Shown: positions 53,506 to 62,580 of the stretch, piece after piece
Layout of the letters: the number at the start of each line of letters is the position of its first letter
Numbering within the stretch: the stretch's first letter is position 1
Source of the DNA: an uncultured Alistipes sp.
Lineage (GTDB): Bacteria; Bacteroidota; Bacteroidia; Bacteroidales; UBA932
Assembly: GCA_900550465.1 (NCBI GenBank)
Contig: URSC01000003.1
Span: 62,001 to 126,000, forward strand
Length of the DNA: 64,000 nt
Direction: 5' to 3'
Position numbers and translations under genes: made by a program
Notes under the pieces: generated by a model
Database searches by the model: none
What the model was told of the DNA's origin: nothing
What the model saw: only the letters and a program-made list of their open reading frames with translations

Positions 53506-55674
53506 CTACTTAGAAGTGATGACTATCTGATCGTCCGAGACGTCGACCAGCACCGGCCTCTCCTTCGAAATCGACCCTTCGATAAGAGCCTTGGCCAGCA
53601 TGTTGACCAGCTCGCGCTGGAGGATACGCTTGATGGGACGGGCTCCGTAAGCCGGGTCGTAGCCCTTCTCGGACATGTAGTCGATGAACTTCCGGCTGAA
53701 GTCTATCGAGATGCCGTGCTCCTCCATCTTCTTCTTCAGGGCACTCAACTGGAGGTTAAGGATGCCGAGTATGTCCTTGCGGGTCAGAGGCTCGAACATG
53801 ATGATCTCGTCGATACGGTTGATGAACTCCGGACGCATGCTCTTCTTGAGGATGTCGATGACGGCCCTGCGGCACTCCTCCAGAACATCAGACCTGGAAG
53901 CCTTGTCATCGATGTGCTCGATGCGCTGCATGTACTCCTGTATCACCTCGGCTCCGACGTTGGAGGTCATGATCAGGATGGTATTCTTGAAGTCCACCGT
54001 CCGGCCCTTGTTGTCGGTCAGACGGCCGTCGTCAAGTACCTGCAGCAGGATGTTGAACACATCCGGATGGGCCTTCTCTATCTCGTCCAGCAGGATGACC
54101 GAGTAGGGCTTGCGGCGCACGGCCTCGGTGAGCTGGCCGCCCTCGTCGTATCCGACGTATCCCGGAGGCGCACCGACCAGACGGGAGACGCTGTGCCTCT
54201 CCTGGTACTCGCTCATATCGATACGGGTCATCATGTTCTCGTCGTTGAACAGGGCCTCGGCCAGGGCCTTGGCCAGCTCGGTCTTACCGACACCGGTGGT
54301 ACCGAGGAACATGAACGAGCCGATGGGCCTCTTCTCGTTCTGCAGTCCGGCACGGCTGCGGCGCACTGCGTCGGCCACGGCACGGACGGCCTCGTCCTGA
54401 CCCACTACCCTCTTGTGCAGCATGTCCTCCATGTGCAGGAGCTTGACCTTCTCGCTCTCGAGCATACGGGTCACGGGTATGCCGGTCCATTTGGATACTA
54501 TCTCGGCTATGTCCTCCGGCTCCACCGACTCATTGATCAGCGGGTCCGGATTGGCGGCCTTCTGTGCCGTCAGCTCGTCTATCTCCTTCTGGGCCGAGGC
54601 TATCTTGCCGTATCGCAGCTCGGCCACCTTTCCATAATCCCCGCTGCGCTCTGCCTCGTCGGCCTGGAACCTATACTGCTCGATGTCCGCACGTTTCTGG
54701 GATATACGGGCCAGCAGGTCCTTCTCCACCTTCCACCTGCGGTTGAGCTCGTCGAGCTGCTCCTTGGACTCCTTGATGGACGCCTGTATCTCGTCCAGCT
54801 TGGGCGAATGTCCCTCGCGCTTGATGGCCTCCCGCTCTATCTCCAGCTGCCGTATCTTACGGTTCAGCTCGTCGATGGGGTCAGGCACCGAGTTCATCTC
54901 CAGACGCAGCTTCGAGGCGGCCTCGTCTATGAGGTCGATGGCCTTGTCCGGGAGGAAACGGTTGGTGATGTACCTGTGCGAGAGTTCTACGGCGGCGATG
55001 ATGGCGTCATCGTCGATATGCACCTTGTGGTGGTTCTCGTACTTCTCCTTCAGTCCCCTGAGAATCGAGATGGACTCTGCCGGGGTAGGCTCGTCCACCA
55101 TGACCATCTGGAAACGGCGCTCCAGGGCCTTGTCCTCCTCGAAGTACTTGCGGTACTCCTCGATGGTGGTGGAGCCTATGGCCCTGAGTTCTCCACGGGC
55201 AAGGGCCGGCTTCAGGATATTGGCCGCATCCATCGCGCCTGACGAACGTCCGGCACCTACCAGAGTGTGTATCTCATCGATGAACAGGATGATCTCGCCC
55301 TGACTCTCTATCACGGCGTTGACCACTCCCTTCAGCCTCTCCTCAAACTCGCCCTGATACTTTGCACCGGCCACGAGGGCGCCCATGTCCAGTGAATAGA
55401 TTTCCTTGGTCTTCAGGTTCTCCGGCACGTCCTGACTGACTATCCTCTCGGCTATTCCCTCCGAGATAGCCGTCTTGCCGACACCGGGCTCTCCGACCAG
55501 AATAGGGTTGTTCTTCGTCCTCCGGCTCAGGATCTGGAGCACCCTGCGGATCTCCTCGTCCCTGCCGATGACGGGATCGAGCTTCCCCTCGCGGGCCCGC
55601 TGGTTCAGATTGACCGCGTACCGCTCGAGGAACTCCTTGTTGTTATTGTTCTCTTTGTAATTCATGTTATTCAT
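53506..55674 (-). CDS. clpB: ClpB-type disaggregase lacking the N-domain
   Basis: The 722-residue protein has both AAA+ modules (Walker A GEPGVGKT near residue 63 and GTTGVGKT near 465) and the coiled-coil M-domain between them (about 270-400), with the second-module YGARPIKRILQRELVN at the C-terminus. Typical ClpB is about 860 residues with an N-terminal substrate-binding domain; here the protein begins directly before AAA1 (LNQRAREGKLDPVIGRDEEI). No N-domain is encoded upstream in any frame before queE. It rescues aggregated proteins with DnaK. Confidence 0.95.
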   Translation of the reverse strand: MNNMNYKENNNNKEFLERYAVNLNQRAREGKLDPVIGRDEEIRRVLQILSRRTKNNPILVGEPGVGKTAISEGIAERIVSQDVPENLKTKEIYSLDMGALVAGAKYQGEFEERLKGVVNAVIESQGEIILFIDEIHTLVGAGRSSGAMDAANILKPALARGELRAIGSTTIEEYRKYFEEDKALERRFQMVMVDEPTPAESISILRGLKEKYENHHKVHIDDDAIIAAVELSHRYITNRFLPDKAIDLIDEAASKLRLEMNSVPDPIDELNRKIRQLEIEREAIKREGHSPKLDEIQASIKESKEQLDELNRRWKVEKDLLARISQKRADIEQYRFQADEAERSGDYGKVAELRYGKIASAQKEIDELTAQKAANPDPLINESVEPEDIAEIVSKWTGIPVTRMLESEKVKLLHMEDMLHKRVVGQDEAVRAVADAVRRSRAGLQNEKRPIGSFMFLGTTGVGKTELAKALAEALFNDENMMTRIDMSEYQERHSVSRLVGAPPGYVGYDEGGQLTEAVRRKPYSVILLDEIEKAHPDVFNILLQVLDDGRLTDNKGRTVDFKNTILIMTSNVGAEVIQEYMQRIEHIDDKASRSDVLEECRRAVIDILKKSMRPEFINRIDEIIMFEPLTRKDILGILNLQLSALKKKMEEHGISIDFSRKFIDYMSEKGYDPAYGARPIKRILQRELVNMLAKALIEGSISKERPVLVDVSDDQIVITSK

Positions 55675-55762
55675 AACTTTTCTCCTTTTCAGTAATTATG
55701 GTACTCAAAAAATCTGCCGAAAATTTTTTCTGCCATAGTGGCACATTTTGTACAATTTTTAT

Positions 55763-55770
55763 TACATTTG
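55763..55770 (+). promoter_or_regulatory. -7 box (TACATTTG) of queE
   Basis: Exact TAnnTTTG match with a leader of about 23 nt; no good -33 box. Confidence 0.45.
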
Positions 55771-55798
55771 TTGGCGATAAAATTCGCTTATTCCGAAA

Positions 55799-56434
55799 AT
55801 GGACTGTGACAACATAACCTCCCGCATATCGGACGGCACATCCCTCCCGGTGGCCGAATCCTTCTACTCTATTCAGGGTGAGGGGTTCAATACCGGGAAG
55901 GCCGCATGGTTTATCCGTCTCGGAGGATGTGACGTCCGTTGTCCATGGTGCGACTCTCCTTCCACATGGAATCCTGAACGGCATCCTGTCATGACAGTGG
56001 AGAAGATAACGGAGGAGATTGCCGCATCACCTGCCGCGAATATTGTAATTACCGGAGGAGAACCCCTGATGCACCCTCTCGGCCCCCTTTGCGCGGCACT
56101 CAGGAAGAAGGGATACAGCATATTCCTTGAAACATCCGGAACATCTCCCCTCAGCGGAGATTTCGACTGGATCTGCCTGTCTCCCAAAAGGCACAGACCG
56201 CCTCTTGCCGGGAACCCGGGCAGGGCTGACGAAATCAAGGCCGTCGTCAGCAGCATGGAGGACATCCTGTGGGCAGAGACAGTGGTGATGTCCGCAAAGG
56301 CAGAATGCGTCCTGTCGCTGCAGCCAGAATGGGGACACAGGGAAAGCGTGACACCTATTATAATAGAATACGTGAAGCAGCATCCCCGATGGAGAATCTC
56401 GCTTCAGACCCACAAATACATCGGCATACCTTAA
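55799..56434 (+). CDS. queE: 7-carboxy-7-deazaguanine synthase
   Basis: The 211-residue radical SAM enzyme has the CxxxCxxC cluster as CDVRCPWCDSP (about residue 45) and substrate-binding ESFYSIQGEGFNTGKAA. It makes the pre-Q0 precursor for queuosine. Other que genes are not next to it. Confidence 0.93.
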   Translation: MDCDNITSRISDGTSLPVAESFYSIQGEGFNTGKAAWFIRLGGCDVRCPWCDSPSTWNPERHPVMTVEKITEEIAASPAANIVITGGEPLMHPLGPLCAALRKKGYSIFLETSGTSPLSGDFDWICLSPKRHRPPLAGNPGRADEIKAVVSSMEDILWAETVVMSAKAECVLSLQPEWGHRESVTPIIIEYVKQHPRWRISLQTHKYIGIP

Positions 56435-56487
56435 AACTCAACAATAAAACTAACTATCAAACAAACCACTAACTAATCTTTAACACC

Positions 56488-57705
56488 ATGTCTATCAAAC
56501 ACATTATCACCGCTTTATGTATTTGCTGCATGATTTCTCCCGTGCTCTCCGCACAGAAGAAGAACAAAAAGGAAGCAGCACAGCCCGAAGGATATCAGTT
56601 CGAGACTGTAATCGAGATTCCTACCACCTCGATCAAGAACCAGAGCAGCACAGGTACCTGCTGGTGCTTCTCGGCTCTGTCTTTCTTCGAGTCTGAGATT
56701 CTCCGCAACGGCTACTCAGAGCCCCTGGACCTCTCCGAGATGTTCATGGTTCACAAATCCTACCAGGAGAAAGCCGAGAAGTATGTAAGACTCCACGGAG
56801 TTCTCAATTTCGGTCAGGGCAGCTCGTTCGGTAACGTGCTCTACGGACTGAAGCATTACGGAATCGTTCCTGAATCCGAAATGCCCGGTCTCAACTACGG
56901 TACTGACACTCACCGTCACGGTGAGCTCAGCGGCGTTCTGGGCGCTTACCTCGACGTAATCGTGCGCAACCCCAACCGCCAACTTTCCACCGCATGGCAG
57001 AGAGGCTTTAAAGGTATCCTCGACGCATATCTCGGCGAGTGCCCCGAGACCTTCACAGTCAACGGCAAGGAGTACACACCCCACACCTATGTAGAGGCTC
57101 TCGGCCTGAATCTCGACGACTACATCGACATTACCTCCTGGACACACAAGCCCTTCTATCAGAACATGATCATAGAGGTTCCCGACAACTGGCTCTGGGA
57201 GTCTTCCATGAACGTGCCCATCGATGACCTCGTTGCCATCATCGACAACGCTCTTGAGAACGGTTACAGCGTAGCCTGGGCCGCTGACGTAAGCGAAAGA
57301 GGCTTCAACCGCAACGGACTCGGAATCGTTCCCGACTATGAGGCTCTTGAGGCTGAGATCAAGGAAGTAGGCTCTGACCAGGCTCACTGGATCGGTGCTG
57401 ACAACTCCAACCCTCAGGCCATTGCTTTCGAGGCTCCCTGCCCCGAGCTGGAGATTACTCAGGAAATGCGTCAGATCGGCTACGACACATACCAGACCAC
57501 CGATGACCACGGAATGCACATCTTCGGTATGGCCAAGGACCAGACCGGAAAGAAATACTACATGGTCAAGAACTCCTGGGGCGACTCAGGCAAATACCAC
57601 GGAATATGGTATGTATCAGAGGCCTATGTAAGATACAAGACTATGGACATCATGGTCAACAAGAACGCCATCCCCGCCGACATTAAGGCCAAGATGGGTA
57701 TCTAA
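56488..57705 (+). CDS. Secreted C1-family peptidase (aminopeptidase C / bleomycin hydrolase type), copy 1
   Basis: The 405-residue protein has a signal peptide (about 1-22) and the PepC-type catalytic set: Gln/Cys in NQSSTGTCWCFSALSF, His in DDHGMHIFGMAKD and Asn in YMVKNSWGDSG. Cytoplasmic PepC has no signal; the exported form is typical of Bacteroidales. It is followed 28 nt later by a paralogue. Confidence 0.92.
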   Translation: MSIKHIITALCICCMISPVLSAQKKNKKEAAQPEGYQFETVIEIPTTSIKNQSSTGTCWCFSALSFFESEILRNGYSEPLDLSEMFMVHKSYQEKAEKYVRLHGVLNFGQGSSFGNVLYGLKHYGIVPESEMPGLNYGTDTHRHGELSGVLGAYLDVIVRNPNRQLSTAWQRGFKGILDAYLGECPETFTVNGKEYTPHTYVEALGLNLDDYIDITSWTHKPFYQNMIIEVPDNWLWESSMNVPIDDLVAIIDNALENGYSVAWAADVSERGFNRNGLGIVPDYEALEAEIKEVGSDQAHWIGADNSNPQAIAFEAPCPELEITQEMRQIGYDTYQTTDDHGMHIFGMAKDQTGKKYYMVKNSWGDSGKYHGIWYVSEAYVRYKTMDIMVNKNAIPADIKAKMGI

Positions 57706-57733
57706 TTCCTAAAAATTCAAAACATCAGAACTT

Positions 57734-58891
57734 ATGAAATTACATTTCATCGTTGCGGGAGCACTTGCACTTGCTATGGCCGTTCCCTCCCAGGCCGATC
57801 CCAAGAAAAAACAGGAGGCTGAGAAGGTCAACCCCTATCAGTTCACAGAAGTCGTAAGAATACCTGTGACATCCGTCAAGGACCAGAACGCTACAGGAAC
57901 ATGCTGGTGCTTCGCCACCACCTCGTTTGTTGAGGCCGAGCTGCTCCGCATGGGCAAGGGTGAGTTTGATCTCTCCGAGCTCTACACAGTACGTCAGAAC
58001 TACTACGAGAGAATCAACGACAACTACCTCCGCCGCGGTAAGGGCAACATCAGCGAGGGCAGTATAGGACACATGACCATGAAGATCATCGAGAAATACG
58101 GAATGATGCCTCAGTCCGCATACTCCGGCATCAACTACGATTCTCCCCTGCCCAACCACAGGGAACTCGGTGCATATCTCAGCGCCATCGCTGACGCATC
58201 TGTAAAGCTCAAGGCCCGCTCACCCGAGTACTACGAGCTTCAGGACGCCCTCTTCGACATCTACATGGGCAAGATTCCTGCAACATTCGAGTACAACGGA
58301 AAGAAGTACACTCCCATGACCTTCAAGGAGATGACCGGCTTCAACCCCGCTGACTACGTAGAAATCACTTCTTTCTCACACCATCCTTTCTATGAGAGAG
58401 TACCCCTCGAGGTTCCCGACAACTGGGACCATGAGCTCCTGTACAACCTGCCTCTTGACGAGATGATGGAAGTTGTGGACAACGCTCTCAACACTGGTTA
58501 TACTGTTGCCTGGGACGGTGACGTAAGCGAGAAAGGCTATGTTTACAGCCCCCTCGGAATCGCCATCCTCCCTGCCGACGCTTCCCTGACACGTCAGGAG
58601 ATCGCCGCTACTGAGACTCTCATCCCCGAGGTCGAGGTCGTTGACCAGGCTCTGCGTCAGAAAGGCTATGAGTCCTTCACCACCACTGACGACCATCTGG
58701 AGCACCTGGTAGGAATCGCTACCGATCCCGCCGGCACCAAGTACTACATCACCAAGAACTCCTGGGGAGCCGAGGGCACATACGCCGGATACCACTACAT
58801 GTCCGAGAAGTATGTAAGAGCCAAGACCATCAGCATCCTCGTGCACAAGGACGCCATACCTGCCGCCATCAAGAGCAAACTGGGACTGTAA
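57734..58891 (+). CDS. Secreted C1-family peptidase, copy 2
   Basis: The 385-residue paralogue of the previous gene has a signal peptide and catalytic Cys in NATGTCWCFATTSF, His in DDHLEHLVGIATD and Asn in YITKNSWGAEG. The middle (residues about 90-270) aligns with copy 1 but is diverged, so the duplication is old. It ends 3 nt before pssA. Confidence 0.92.
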   Translation: MKLHFIVAGALALAMAVPSQADPKKKQEAEKVNPYQFTEVVRIPVTSVKDQNATGTCWCFATTSFVEAELLRMGKGEFDLSELYTVRQNYYERINDNYLRRGKGNISEGSIGHMTMKIIEKYGMMPQSAYSGINYDSPLPNHRELGAYLSAIADASVKLKARSPEYYELQDALFDIYMGKIPATFEYNGKKYTPMTFKEMTGFNPADYVEITSFSHHPFYERVPLEVPDNWDHELLYNLPLDEMMEVVDNALNTGYTVAWDGDVSEKGYVYSPLGIAILPADASLTRQEIAATETLIPEVEVVDQALRQKGYESFTTTDDHLEHLVGIATDPAGTKYYITKNSWGAEGTYAGYHYMSEKYVRAKTISILVHKDAIPAAIKSKLGL

Positions 58892-58894
58892 AGC

Positions 58895-59623
58895 ATGAAA
58901 ATCACCAAATACCTGCCGGACACCATCACCTGCCTCAACCTGCTTTCGGGCAGTGCGGCCGTCATCCTGGCATTCCACGATGACTTCGACATGGCGCTGG
59001 CGATGATAGTGCTGGCTGCGGTATTTGACTTCCTGGACGGCCTTGCCGCCAGAGTGTTTCATGCCTACTCCGACATAGGGAAGGAGCTGGACTCACTCGC
59101 CGATACGGTGAGCTTCGGGCTGGCTCCCTCCCTTATTTTATATAACTGGATGGCCGGCTATACCACCGGCATTCAACCATACGTCTGCTATATTCCCCTG
59201 CTCATAGCGGCATTCTCCGCCCTGCGGCTCGCCAAGTTCAACCTGGACACCCGTCAGAACGAGAGTTTCCTGGGCCTGCCCGTACCGGCCTCAGCCCTCT
59301 TCGCCGCCTCCCTGGCCGCCTTCGCCGGCCACTACGAGCACATTGCCAACACCTTCCTGGCCAACAACTGGGCAATCCCGGCAGTGACCCTCATCCTCTG
59401 TGCCCTGCTGGTGAGCGAGCTTCCGATGTTCTCCATGAAGCTCAAGACCCTCAAGTGGAAGGACAACGCACAGCGCTTTACGTTTCTGTGCATAATAATA
59501 CCCGCCGCAGTCATTCTCCTTATACTGAAGATACACTGGACGGGTATCGTATTCACTGTCTTCGCGTTCTACATCGTATGGAACGCGGCCGCGGCACTAC
59601 TCCGAAAACTGCTTCACAAGTGA
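58895..59623 (+). CDS. pssA: CDP-diacylglycerol-serine O-phosphatidyltransferase
   Basis: The 242-residue membrane protein has the CDP-alcohol phosphatidyltransferase motif DGLAARVFHAYSDIGKELDS followed by LAD (all three Asp and Gly positions kept) and about seven helices. It makes phosphatidylserine, precursor of phosphatidylethanolamine. It overlaps the convergent phosphosugar mutase gene by 27 bases. Confidence 0.94.
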   Translation: MKITKYLPDTITCLNLLSGSAAVILAFHDDFDMALAMIVLAAVFDFLDGLAARVFHAYSDIGKELDSLADTVSFGLAPSLILYNWMAGYTTGIQPYVCYIPLLIAAFSALRLAKFNLDTRQNESFLGLPVPASALFAASLAAFAGHYEHIANTFLANNWAIPAVTLILCALLVSELPMFSMKLKTLKWKDNAQRFTFLCIIIPAAVILLILKIHWTGIVFTVFAFYIVWNAAAALLRKLLHK

Positions 59624-61255
59624 GTCTACCGTCGCGGCAGCCTTCTCTCCCTTGGCTCCGAAATAGAATTTGATCTTGGGCTCCGTACCCGAGGGACGCA
59701 CTGTCACTACCGAGCCGTCCTCGGAGAAGAACCTGAGCACGTTGGACTTGGGCAGGCCTGTCTTCTCGGGCTCAGTATAGTCGATTACCTTTACCACAGG
59801 TGAGTCACCCAGCCTGGCGGGAGGATTCTCGCGGTAGTTCTTCATCATGGCGGCTATCTGCTGGTTGCCGTCGATGCCCTTCTTGGTCAGGGAGACGAGC
59901 TTCTCGCGGTAGGTGCCGAACTCGGCGTATATCTTCTGCAGCAGACCGTAGAGGGTCAGACCCTGGTCAGCGGCCCATGCGGCGCACTCTGCCACGAAGG
60001 AACAGGTGATCACGGCGTCCTTGTCGCGGACGAACTCGCCTACGTTGAAGCCGTAGCTTTCCTCGCCTCCGCAGATGAAGGTCCTGCGGCCCTCGTTCTC
60101 ACGGACTATCTGGGCGATGTACTTGAAGCCGGTGAGCACGTCGTACATCTGGACTCCGAACTTGTCTGCGATGGCTGTCAGCAGCTCGGTGGTCACGATG
60201 GTCTTTACGCAGTAGGTGTCCTTATTGAGTTTACCGAGCTCGTGCCAGCGGGTCAGGATGTAATAGGTCAGCAGGGAGGCGGTCTGGTTGCCGGTCAGCA
60301 GGAGCATCTGTCCCTTGTCGTCGCGGACGGCCACGCCCACGCGGTCGGCGTCAGGGTCAGTAGCCAGCACGATGTCGGCACCCTTGGCCTCAGCCAGCTC
60401 TACGGCCATCTTCAGGGCCGAAGGCTCCTCGGGATTGGGGGATACTACCGTAGGGAAGTTGCCGTCGCTGATCATCTGCTCGTTCACGGGATATACCTCG
60501 GTAAAGCCTATCTGCTTCAAGGCTCTGGGTACCAGGCGTACACCTGTGCCGTGCAGAGGGGTATAAACGAACTTGATATCCTTGTGACGGGCGATGGACT
60601 CGGGCGAGAGCATCAGCGAGAGGATAGAGTCGAGATATACCTTGTCGGTCTCCTCTCCCATCAGCTGGATCTTGGAAAGATTGTCCTCGCCGAACTTGAC
60701 CATGGAGGGATTCTCGATCTTGTTGACCTCGGCTATGACGGCGGTATCGTGGGGAGCGGTCAGCTGGGCTCCGTCCTGCCAGTAGGCCTTGTAGCCGTTG
60801 TACTCCTTGGGATTGTGCGAGGCGGTGACCATCACGCCGGCGTGGCAGTGATAGTGACGGATGGCGAAACTCAGCTCCGGTGTAGGCCGAATGTTGTCGA
60901 AGAGATAGACCTCGAATCCGTTGTTGGCGAAGACCTCAGCCGTAATCTTGGCAAACTCGCGGCTGTTGTTCCTGGAGTCGAAAGATACAGCCACACGGAT
61001 ATTCTCCTCACCTTCGTAAGCCTTGCGGATGTAGTTGGCGAATCCCTGGGTGGCCATGCCCACCGTGTACTTGTTCATGCGGTTGGTGCCCACGCCCATG
61101 ATACCGCGGAGTCCGCCGGTACCGAACTCCAGCGTACGGTAAAACGCATCCTCGAGTTCCTTCTCATCTCCGCGAAGGAGAGCATTGACCTTGGTCCTGG
61201 TCTCCATATCGTACTCAGGGCCGGTCCACTGCATTGCGACTTCTCTGTAATTCAT
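59597..61255 (-). CDS. Phosphoglucomutase/phosphomannomutase family
   Basis: The 552-residue protein has the phosphoserine loop TASHNP, the metal loop DPDADRVGVAV and the substrate loop GGEESYGFNVG, ending in VRPSGTEPKIKFYFG. It interconverts sugar 1- and 6-phosphates for glycogen and envelope sugars. Length fits the larger Pgm-type subgroup of Bacteroidales. Confidence 0.94.
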   Translation of the reverse strand: MNYREVAMQWTGPEYDMETRTKVNALLRGDEKELEDAFYRTLEFGTGGLRGIMGVGTNRMNKYTVGMATQGFANYIRKAYEGEENIRVAVSFDSRNNSREFAKITAEVFANNGFEVYLFDNIRPTPELSFAIRHYHCHAGVMVTASHNPKEYNGYKAYWQDGAQLTAPHDTAVIAEVNKIENPSMVKFGEDNLSKIQLMGEETDKVYLDSILSLMLSPESIARHKDIKFVYTPLHGTGVRLVPRALKQIGFTEVYPVNEQMISDGNFPTVVSPNPEEPSALKMAVELAEAKGADIVLATDPDADRVGVAVRDDKGQMLLLTGNQTASLLTYYILTRWHELGKLNKDTYCVKTIVTTELLTAIADKFGVQMYDVLTGFKYIAQIVRENEGRRTFICGGEESYGFNVGEFVRDKDAVITCSFVAECAAWAADQGLTLYGLLQKIYAEFGTYREKLVSLTKKGIDGNQQIAAMMKNYRENPPARLGDSPVVKVIDYTEPEKTGLPKSNVLRFFSEDGSVVTVRPSGTEPKIKFYFGAKGEKAAATVDSLVKQFSE

Positions 61256-61351
61256 TTTCTATAGATTTAGTTATGTTGAATTCAGTTCGGTTAATCGGTG
61301 CAATTTACTAAATTTTCCGGACAAATCCATAAATAATTCCCTTCTTCGGCT

Positions 61352-61359
61352 TAATTTTG
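61352..61359 (+). promoter_or_regulatory. -7 box (TAATTTTG) directly before the methyltransferase gene
   Basis: Exact TAnnTTTG match ending four bases before ATG 61364; it would give a leaderless or nearly leaderless message. Confidence 0.45.
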
Positions 61360-61363
61360 CGGC

Positions 61364-62572
61364 ATGACAGAGCAGGAACTGAAAGAGTTTGTCCTCGCCC
61401 ACGAGGCGAACTCCACGGCAGAGCTGATGCTGCACCGGGACCGCTGGCCGTCCATCGACATGGCGGTGGCGGTCAGGTGTATCCAGGGACGGGCGAAGGC
61501 CCGGACCAAGTTGCCGCTGTGGTATGCCGAACCGGGGCTGCTCTACCCGCAGTCCCTGCCTCTGGAGCAATGCAGTTCGCAGGCCACCGCCCTCTACAAG
61601 CAGCGTTTCGTCCGCAGCGGAGACAGGGTGGCCGACCTCACCGGAGGTCTCGGCGTCGACTCCTGGAGCCTCTCCCAGTCGTCTGCCTCAGTGGACTACT
61701 TCGAGCGCTCGGAAGAACTCTGCGCCTGTGCCCGGCACAACTTCACCGTCCTCGGCAGGGACAATATCACTGTACACTGTGCAGAGACGACGCCAGAAAT
61801 GCTCAGCCGCATCCCCTCCGACACCTACAGCCTCATCTACCTCGACCCGGCCCGCAGGGGCAGGGACGGCGGCAGGGTCTACTCCCTCAGGGACTGTGAG
61901 CCGGACATCACCGCCCTCCGCCCCGAGCTGCTGCGTATCGCCCCCCGCATCCCGCTGAAGGCCTCCCCCATGGTCGACATCCGCGTCCTGCTCTCGGAAC
62001 TGCCGGAGGCCTCCGAAGTCCATATTCTCTCTTCGGAAAATGAGTGCAAGGAGGTCCTGGTCCTGATGCTTCGGGACAATGCCGTACCGGCCGGGGACAT
62101 CCCCATAACAGCGGTAGAGCTCTCCTCCGGGGACAATGCGGCCGAATTCCATTTTACCCTCCGCGAGGAAAATGAGGCCGCCGCAGACCTCGCCGTTCCT
62201 TCGGAAATCGCCGGCTACCTCTTCGAGCCCTCCCCCGCCCTCCTGAAAAGCGGAGCCTTCAAGCTCCCGGCCGTCCGCTTCGGCCTCCGGAAGATTTCCG
62301 CCTCCACCCATTTCTACACAGCCCCGGCGCCTGTCGGGCATTTTCCCGGGAAGATCCGCCGCATCATCGAGGTCCTGCCCTTCCACAAGGCCGCCATCCG
62401 CGATTTCCGGAAGAAATACCCCGCCTGCTCCGTCACCGCCCGCAATTTTCCGATGACCTCCGAGGAGCTACGCCGCCGCCTCGGCTCCGCCGAAAGCGAC
62501 ACCCTCCGCGTCCTGGCCACCACCGCCTCCGACGGCTCCCGGCTCCTCATCGTCTCAACACCTTCTATTTAA
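61364..62572 (+). CDS. Class I SAM methyltransferase with THUMP-like C-terminus
   Basis: The 402-residue protein has a helical N-terminal part, SAM motif I VADLTGGLGVDSWSLS (about residue 90) and the active-site-like YLDPARRGRDGGRV, and a C-terminal THUMP-like region. This matches Bacteroidales THUMP-like methyltransferases thought to act on RNA. The target is unknown. It ends 8 nt from the convergent helicase gene. Confidence 0.87.
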   Translation: MTEQELKEFVLAHEANSTAELMLHRDRWPSIDMAVAVRCIQGRAKARTKLPLWYAEPGLLYPQSLPLEQCSSQATALYKQRFVRSGDRVADLTGGLGVDSWSLSQSSASVDYFERSEELCACARHNFTVLGRDNITVHCAETTPEMLSRIPSDTYSLIYLDPARRGRDGGRVYSLRDCEPDITALRPELLRIAPRIPLKASPMVDIRVLLSELPEASEVHILSSENECKEVLVLMLRDNAVPAGDIPITAVELSSGDNAAEFHFTLREENEAAADLAVPSEIAGYLFEPSPALLKSGAFKLPAVRFGLRKISASTHFYTAPAPVGHFPGKIRRIIEVLPFHKAAIRDFRKKYPACSVTARNFPMTSEELRRRLGSAESDTLRVLATTASDGSRLLIVSTPSI

Positions 62573-62580
62573 AACGGCTT

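Noticed and set aside
53443..55242. 599-codon plus-strand frame
   Set aside because: Antisense shadow of clpB; no domain and begins in the clpB terminator.
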